DNA of 64,000 nucleotides, taken from positions 124,001 to 188,000 of the forward strand of contig NZ_QTJR01000006.1 in the NCBI RefSeq assembly GCF_003382285.1, in the 5' to 3' direction. Within the stretch, counting starts at the first letter, position 1; each line of letters opens with the position of its first letter. Under the pieces are notes generated by a model. That model did no database searches. It saw only the letters and a program-made list of their open reading frames with translations, and had not been told where the DNA came from. The DNA comes from Lysobacter soli. GTDB taxonomy: Bacteria > Pseudomonadota > Gammaproteobacteria > Xanthomonadales > Xanthomonadaceae. Of this stretch, positions 59,326 through 64,000 are shown piece by piece. The position numbers and the translations under genes are program-made.

Positions 59326-60624
59326 ATGAGCGCCCTGCTCGATTCCTTCGCCACCGCTTTCGAATCGCTCCCATCCCGCGACGCCGCCGGGCTGGGCGAA
59401 ACCCGCCGCGCCGCGCTCGATGCCGCGCTGCGCGACGGCATTCCGCACGCGCGCGTGGAAGCGTGGAAGTACACGCCGCTGCGTGCGCTGGAACGCCGCG
59501 CGTTCGCCGCGCCTTCGGTCTCGGTCGCGACGTTCGACGATGCCTTGCTGGCGGATATTCCTGCGCCGCGCATCGTTTTCGTCAACGGCCGTCTCGACGC
59601 GTCGCACAGCGACCTCTCGGGTCTGGCGTCGGGCGTGACGCTGCAACCGCTTTCGCAAGTGCTGGTCGAAGGCGAGCCGCGTGAGGCCAACTTCCTCGCG
59701 CGCCGTTTCGATCGCAGCGATGAGATCTTCGCGCGCCTCAATGCCGCCCTCGCCGACGATGGCGTCGTGCTTCGCGCAGAATCGGGCGCGCAGTCGACTC
59801 AGCCGATCCACATCGTCTTCATCGGCGCCCCCGCGCAGGCCGACCAGGCCTGGCACCTGCGCCATCTGATCGAACTTCGCGACAACGCCTCCCTGTTCGT
59901 GGTCGAACACCATCTCGCCCAGGGCGCGCACAACCATCTGGCCAATCAGCTGGCGCACGTGCACCTCGGCGCCAATGCCACGCTGCGCCACGCGCGCGTG
60001 CAGGACGAGGCGGCCGGCGCGACGCTGATGGCGCGCACCGATGCGGTGCTGGCGAAGGAGGCCGACTATCGCCGACTCGACCTCGAACTCGGCGCCGGCC
60101 TGTCGCGTCACGAACTCAACGCCGCGCTCCACGGAAACAACGCGAGCCTGCACGCGAACGGCGTGCTGCTCGCATCGGGCAAGCGTCATATCGACACGCG
60201 ACTGGGCATCGATCACGTCGGCCGCGACACCGCGTGCGAACTCACGTGGCGCGGCATGGCGGCCGGCCGTTCCAAGGCCGCATTCCACGGCGGCATCCTG
60301 ATCCGCGAAGGCGCCGATGGCACCAACGCACAGCTGTCGAACAAGAACCTGCTGCTGAGCGAAGGCGCCGAGATCGACACGCAGCCGGTGCTCGAAATCC
60401 ACGCCGACGAAGTGCAGGCCGCGCACGGCGCGACCGTCGGCCAGCTCGACCAGACGGCGCTGTTCTACCTGCGCAGCCGCGGCCTGTCGTCCGATCAGGC
60501 GCGCGCCCTGCTCACCGCGGCGTTCTGCCGCGAAACCCTGTCGGTGTTCGAGCCCGGCGACGCGCTGCGCACGGCGCTCGAAGCCCGCCTGGACGCCGCG
60601 CTGGAACGCCTCGGCGCCGCCTGA
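59326..60624 (+). CDS. sufD: Fe-S assembly protein SufD
   Basis: SufD of 432 residues, paralogue of SufB. N-terminal helical part with WKYTPLRALERRAF, core beta-helix (LSRHELNAALHGNNASLHANG), and the C-terminal signature GATVGQLDQTALFYLRSRGL. One base after the sufC stop. Confidence 0.95.
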   Translation: MSALLDSFATAFESLPSRDAAGLGETRRAALDAALRDGIPHARVEAWKYTPLRALERRAFAAPSVSVATFDDALLADIPAPRIVFVNGRLDASHSDLSGLASGVTLQPLSQVLVEGEPREANFLARRFDRSDEIFARLNAALADDGVVLRAESGAQSTQPIHIVFIGAPAQADQAWHLRHLIELRDNASLFVVEHHLAQGAHNHLANQLAHVHLGANATLRHARVQDEAAGATLMARTDAVLAKEADYRRLDLELGAGLSRHELNAALHGNNASLHANGVLLASGKRHIDTRLGIDHVGRDTACELTWRGMAAGRSKAAFHGGILIREGADGTNAQLSNKNLLLSEGAEIDTQPVLEIHADEVQAAHGATVGQLDQTALFYLRSRGLSSDQARALLTAAFCRETLSVFEPGDALRTALEARLDAALERLGAA

Positions 60625-60648
60625 CCGGCGCGCCTGAATGGAGCACGC

Positions 60649-61893
60649 ATGAACCTTCCCGCCACCGACTCGACGAACGCCATCGACTGGGCCCGCGTCC
60701 GCGCCGACTTCCCGCTGCTCACGCGGCAGGTGCACGGCAAACCGCTGGTCTATTTCGATTCGGCCAACACCGGGCAGAAACCCGATGCGGTGATCGATGC
60801 CGTCGACGACTTCTACCGCCGCCACAACGCCAACGTCAGCCGCGCCGTGCACGCGCTCGGCACCGAGGCGACGGAAGCGTACGAAGGCGCGCGATCGAAG
60901 CTGGCGAAGTTCCTCAACGTGCGCGGCGACGAACTGGTGCTGTGCAGCGGCACGACGTTCGCGCTCAACCTCGTCGCGTATTCGTGGGCACTGCCGCAGC
61001 TGAAGGCCGGCGACGCGATCGTGCTCACGCGCATGGAGCACCACGCCAACATCGTGCCGTGGCAGCTGGTCGCGCAGCGCACGGGCGCCGTGATCAAGGT
61101 CGCCGAGATCGACGAACGCGGCGAGCTCGACCTGGCGCAGCTGCATTCGCTGCTTACGCCCGAGGTGAAGCTGCTTTCGCTCACGCACGTGTCCAACGTG
61201 CTGGGCACCGTGAATCCGGTGCGCGAGATCTGCCGCGAAGCACGCAAGCGTGGCATCGTCACCGTCGTCGACGGCTCGCAGGCGGTGCCGCACCGCGCGG
61301 TGGACATCGCGTCCATCGGCTGCGATTTCTACGCCTTCACCGGCCACAAGATGTCGGGGCCTACCGGCACCGGCGCGCTGTGGGCGCGTCGCGAGCACCT
61401 CGCCGCGATGCCGCCGTTCATCGGCGGCGGCGAGATGATCAAGGAAGTGCGTTTCGAAGGCACCGTCTTCAACGACGCGCCGCACAAGTTCGAAGCGGGC
61501 ACGCCGAACATCGCGGGCTTCGTCGGCCTCGGCGCGGCCGTCGACTATCTCTCGGGCCTGGGCATGCGCAACATCGAGGCGCGCGAGCAGGAACTGCTGG
61601 CGCACTTCAACGAAGCGCTGTCGAAGGTCGAAGGCCTGCGCATCTTCGGACAGGCGCGCGAGAAGGCCGCGGTCGTGAGCTTCCTGGTCGAAGGCGCGCA
61701 CGCGCACGACCTTGCCACGCTGCTTGATCTGGAAGGCGTCGCGATCCGCTCCGGCCATCACTGCGCGCACCCGCTGATGCAGCACTTCGGCGTGCCGGCG
61801 ACATGCCGCGCGTCGCTGGCGTTCTACAACACGCACGAAGAAATCGAGGCGTTCGTCGCCGCGCTGCAGAAGGTCCGCCGGCTGCTGGGGTAA
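60649..61893 (+). CDS. sufS: Cysteine desulfurase SufS
   Basis: PLP-dependent desulfurase of 414 residues supplying sulfur. PLP lysine is Lys234 in FTGHKMSGPTGTGALW; catalytic Cys372 lies in IRSGHHCAHPLMQHFG. No sufE or sufU follows. Confidence 0.96.
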   Translation: MNLPATDSTNAIDWARVRADFPLLTRQVHGKPLVYFDSANTGQKPDAVIDAVDDFYRRHNANVSRAVHALGTEATEAYEGARSKLAKFLNVRGDELVLCSGTTFALNLVAYSWALPQLKAGDAIVLTRMEHHANIVPWQLVAQRTGAVIKVAEIDERGELDLAQLHSLLTPEVKLLSLTHVSNVLGTVNPVREICREARKRGIVTVVDGSQAVPHRAVDIASIGCDFYAFTGHKMSGPTGTGALWARREHLAAMPPFIGGGEMIKEVRFEGTVFNDAPHKFEAGTPNIAGFVGLGAAVDYLSGLGMRNIEAREQELLAHFNEALSKVEGLRIFGQAREKAAVVSFLVEGAHAHDLATLLDLEGVAIRSGHHCAHPLMQHFGVPATCRASLAFYNTHEEIEAFVAALQKVRRLLG

Positions 61894-61974
61894 ACGTCGC
61901 GCATCGCGCCGGATGACACCGCCCCGATCACGCTGGAGAATGGCCGCCTGCCCCGCTCTTCACCGACCGATACC

Positions 61975-62508
61975 ATGACCGTTCAGTCCCTGCAGTTCCG
62001 CCACGCGACCCACGCCGACATCGACGCGCTGGTCGCACTGATCGAATCGGCCTACCGCGGCGACGTCAGCAAGCAGGGCTGGACGACCGAGGCCGACATG
62101 CTCGGCGGCCGCCGCACCGGCGCGGACGACGTGCAGGCCTGTATCGACCGCCCACGCAGCGCGATCCTCATCGCCGAGCGCGAAGGCGGCGAACTGCTCG
62201 CCTGCGCGCATGTCGCCGAGGAAGACGGCGCCGGCTACTTCGGCATGTTTTCCGTGAACCCGGCCCTGCAGGGCGGCGGCATCGGCAAGCAGGTCATCGC
62301 CGAAGCCGAACGCCTCGCGCGCGAGGAATGGTCGCTGCCGTCCATGCGCATGTCGGTCATCGACATCCGCGACGAACTCATCGCCTTCTACGAACGCCGC
62401 GGCTATCGCCGCACCGGCATCAAGAAGCCGTTCCCGTACGGCGACGAGCGTTTCGGCGAGCCCAAGCGCGACGACCTGCGCTTCGAGGTGCTGGAGAAGC
62501 CGCTGTGA
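61975..62508 (+). CDS. GNAT family N-acetyltransferase
   Basis: Acetyltransferase of 177 residues. Acetyl-CoA loop VNPALQGGGIGKQVIAEAER (about 92-111), and the C-terminal GNAT stretch IDIRDELIAFYERRGYRRTG. It follows sufS by 81 bp and overlaps the Rieske gene by GTGA, so it is probably in the suf transcript. Substrate unknown. Confidence 0.88.
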   Translation: MTVQSLQFRHATHADIDALVALIESAYRGDVSKQGWTTEADMLGGRRTGADDVQACIDRPRSAILIAEREGGELLACAHVAEEDGAGYFGMFSVNPALQGGGIGKQVIAEAERLAREEWSLPSMRMSVIDIRDELIAFYERRGYRRTGIKKPFPYGDERFGEPKRDDLRFEVLEKPL

Positions 62509-62840
62509 ACGGCGCCGCCGAGCAATGGGTGTTCGTCTGCGCAACCTCGCAACTGCTGCCGGGTGAACGCACGGTGGCGTGGGATGGCGACACGGCCATC
62601 CTCGTCGTCAACTACGACGGCGATTACTACGCACTCGAAGACAAGTGCTCGCACGAGGATTTCGAGCTGTCCGCCGGCAACTTCGACGGCGACGAAGCGA
62701 CGATCGAATGCGTGCTGCACGGCGCGAAGTTCGACGTGCGCGATGGTCGCCCGCTCTGCGCGCCGGCCTACGAACCGGTGCCGAAGTTCCCGGTGAAGGT
62801 CGACGACGTCGGCATCTGGACGCGCGACGATCGCGGCTGA
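62505..62840 (+). CDS. Rieske-type [2Fe-2S] ferredoxin
   Basis: Small ferredoxin of 111 residues, like the ferredoxin subunit of aromatic dioxygenases. Ligands: Cys48 and His50 in DKCSHEDF; Cys69 and His72 in IECVLHGAKF. GTG 62505 overlaps the GNAT stop. The position in the suf operon suggests a redox role for Fe-S assembly. Confidence 0.9.
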   Translation: MNGAAEQWVFVCATSQLLPGERTVAWDGDTAILVVNYDGDYYALEDKCSHEDFELSAGNFDGDEATIECVLHGAKFDVRDGRPLCAPAYEPVPKFPVKVDDVGIWTRDDRG

Positions 62841-63162
62841 TACCGCGCGCACCAAAGCACGTTTCTTGTAGCCCGGCTAAGCCAAGCGCACCCGGGGTGA
62901 GCGCAGGTTAGCCCGGGCCCTCCGCAGACCTGCTACCGCAGCTCCGGGCGTTGGCCAGCCAGCGCTTCCCAAACCTCCGATCAGTCGATACGCCTGCCCT
63001 CGCAGGAACGCCGTCGTGCGCCCGCGCGGACGACGGCCCAGACGCCCGCGCGGCCGCCGCTCGTCCGCCCGCGTTCACTTTTCGTTGCAAATGAGAATTC
63101 ATCTCATTAACATCTCACGCCGAACCGCGGCCGTGCCGCCCTGCTTTCCCCCGAGGAATCCC
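62841..63162. other. Intergenic region with repeat and Fur box
   Basis: About 320 bp. 62865-62911 holds a TAGCCCGGCTAAGCCAAGCG / CACCCGGGGTGA repeat related to the one at 43884. The rest up to 63080 shows no gene. The final 80 bp hold the Fur box and the receptor's leader. Confidence 0.6.
63090..63108 (+). promoter_or_regulatory. Fur box upstream of siderophore receptor
   Basis: AATGAGA-ATTCA-TCTCATT, a perfect 7-5-7 inverted repeat of 19 bp, the size and type of a Fur site. It ends 54 bp before the receptor ATG. Iron-repressed expression is predicted. Confidence 0.85.
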
Positions 63163-64000
63163 ATGTCCAACAGGAAGTTCGTCGTCTCGCCGCTCGCCGG
63201 CGCCCTTGCGCTCGCCGTCGGGGCGCCCGCGCTGGCCGAACCCGCCGGCGAGCCCGCCAACGCGCGTGACCTGGACAAGATCGAGGTGCACGGCGAGTAC
63301 GTCGAGAAGCCGTCCTCCATCAAGTACACGCAGCCGCTGCTGGACACGCCGCAAACCATCACCGTCGTCACCAAGGACGTGATGGACCAGCAGAACCTGA
63401 TCGGCCTGCGCGACGTGCTGAGCACGCTGCCGGGCATCACGTTTGGTGCCGGCGAAGGCGGCGGCGGTTACGGCGACAGCATCACGCTGCGCGGCTTCAA
63501 CGCCAACAGCGACATCACCACCGACGGCGTGCGCGACAGCGCGCAGTACACGCGCACCGACAACTTCAACCTGGAGTCGGTCGAACTGGTGAACGGCGCC
63601 AACTCGGTGTATTCCGGCGCGGGCTCGGTCGGCGGCAACATCAACCTGGTGAGCAAGGTCGCGCGCAGCGGCGATTCCACCGTGGTGACGGCCGGCGCCG
63701 GCACCGACAGCTTCGGCCGCATCACCCTCGACAGCAACACCGACCTGGACAACGGTTCGGCGTTCCGCATCAACGCGATGGTCCACCAGAACGACGTGCC
63801 GGGCCGCGATTACGAGAACTTCGAGCGCTGGGGCATCGCGCCGTCCGTCGCGTTCGGCCTGGACGGCGATACGCGCTTCACCGCGAGCTATTTCCACCAG
63901 AGCGACGACAACCTCCCGCAGTACGGCGTGCCGTATTTCGCCGCCTTCGGCGGTGGCTTGCCGGACGTCGATACCGAAAACTACTACGGCTACCACAACA
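63163..64000 (+). CDS. TonB-dependent siderophore receptor (partial, 3' end outside window)
   Basis: Outer-membrane receptor; 279 codons visible. Signal peptide ends near ALAEP. The N-terminal TonB box region (ARDLDKIEVHGEYVEK) is followed by the plug domain: LLDTPQTITVVTKDVMDQQN, LRDVLSTLPGITFGAGEGGG, ITLRGFNANSDITTDGVRD, and VELVNGANSVYSGAGSVGG. The barrel begins thereafter. It resembles Fiu-type catecholate receptors. ATG 63163 is preceded by GAGGAAT. Function as Fe3+-siderophore uptake is inferred. Confidence 0.93.
   Translation, partial: MSNRKFVVSPLAGALALAVGAPALAEPAGEPANARDLDKIEVHGEYVEKPSSIKYTQPLLDTPQTITVVTKDVMDQQNLIGLRDVLSTLPGITFGAGEGGGGYGDSITLRGFNANSDITTDGVRDSAQYTRTDNFNLESVELVNGANSVYSGAGSVGGNINLVSKVARSGDSTVVTAGAGTDSFGRITLDSNTDLDNGSAFRINAMVHQNDVPGRDYENFERWGIAPSVAFGLDGDTRFTASYFHQSDDNLPQYGVPYFAAFGGGLPDVDTENYYGYHN

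Overview
The window is a compact, very GC-rich stretch of bacterial chromosome with no rRNA, tRNA, phage, insertion sequence or CRISPR array that I can see. Gene content points to a gammaproteobacterium of the Xanthomonadaceae/Lysobacteraceae, most likely a Lysobacter-like organism. The pointers are a fused aspartate kinase/diaminopimelate decarboxylase, the MurD2-MurL pair for D-glutamate insertion into peptidoglycan (first described in Xanthomonas), a rmlBACD block, a SufR-led SUF operon, many S9 peptidases, and dispersed 'CGTCATTCC...GGAATCCA' repeats. I infer the genus and cannot prove it from sequence alone.

Layout. 1-7.1 kb (minus strand): the 5' part of an ABC-F ATPase, an exported YtcJ-type amidohydrolase, and a TetR - HlyD lipoprotein - ABC ATPase - ABC-2 permease efflux operon behind a palindromic operator. 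7.3-14.8 kb (plus): a small membrane protein, then phoH-ybeY-corC-DUF4105-corA, then cstA with its YjiX partner and a strong terminator. 14.8-16.3 kb (minus): two membrane proteins. 16.4-23.2 kb (minus): a type VI secretion effector module in the order VgrG, DUF4123 chaperone, small membrane protein, DUF3304 lipoprotein (frameshifted), effector remnant fused to a second DUF3304 lipoprotein, and a DUF2235 (Tle1-type) lipase. This is the most rearranged part of the window.

23.4-31.5 kb is a peptide-use region: a complete S9 peptidase, an OPT and a POT peptide transporter, and a second S9 peptidase that has lost its middle and is probably a pseudogene. 31.6-35.0 kb (minus) is the dTDP-L-rhamnose operon rmlB-A-C-D. 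Next come ssb, two tiny coupled hypothetical genes, ispB, and the minus-strand operon lysAC-murL-murD2 (37.5-42.8 kb), which joins lysine/DAP synthesis to peptidoglycan glutamate chemistry. 43.0-56.4 kb holds scattered single genes: PhzF, glycine-zipper envelope protein, hydrolase, OsmC, an EF-G paralogue, DUF2272, LysE exporter, two lipoproteins, a PIN domain protein, a DUF5916 outer-membrane protein, 3-hydroxybutyrate dehydrogenase and a SET methyltransferase. 56.6-62.8 kb is the operon sufR-B-C-D-S followed by an acetyltransferase and a Rieske-type ferredoxin. The window ends inside a TonB-dependent siderophore receptor behind a perfect 19-bp Fur box.

Many operons are tightly packed with ATGA, GTGA or TGATG overlaps. 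Because GC is high, almost every real gene has long open frames on the opposite strand; these have been left out.
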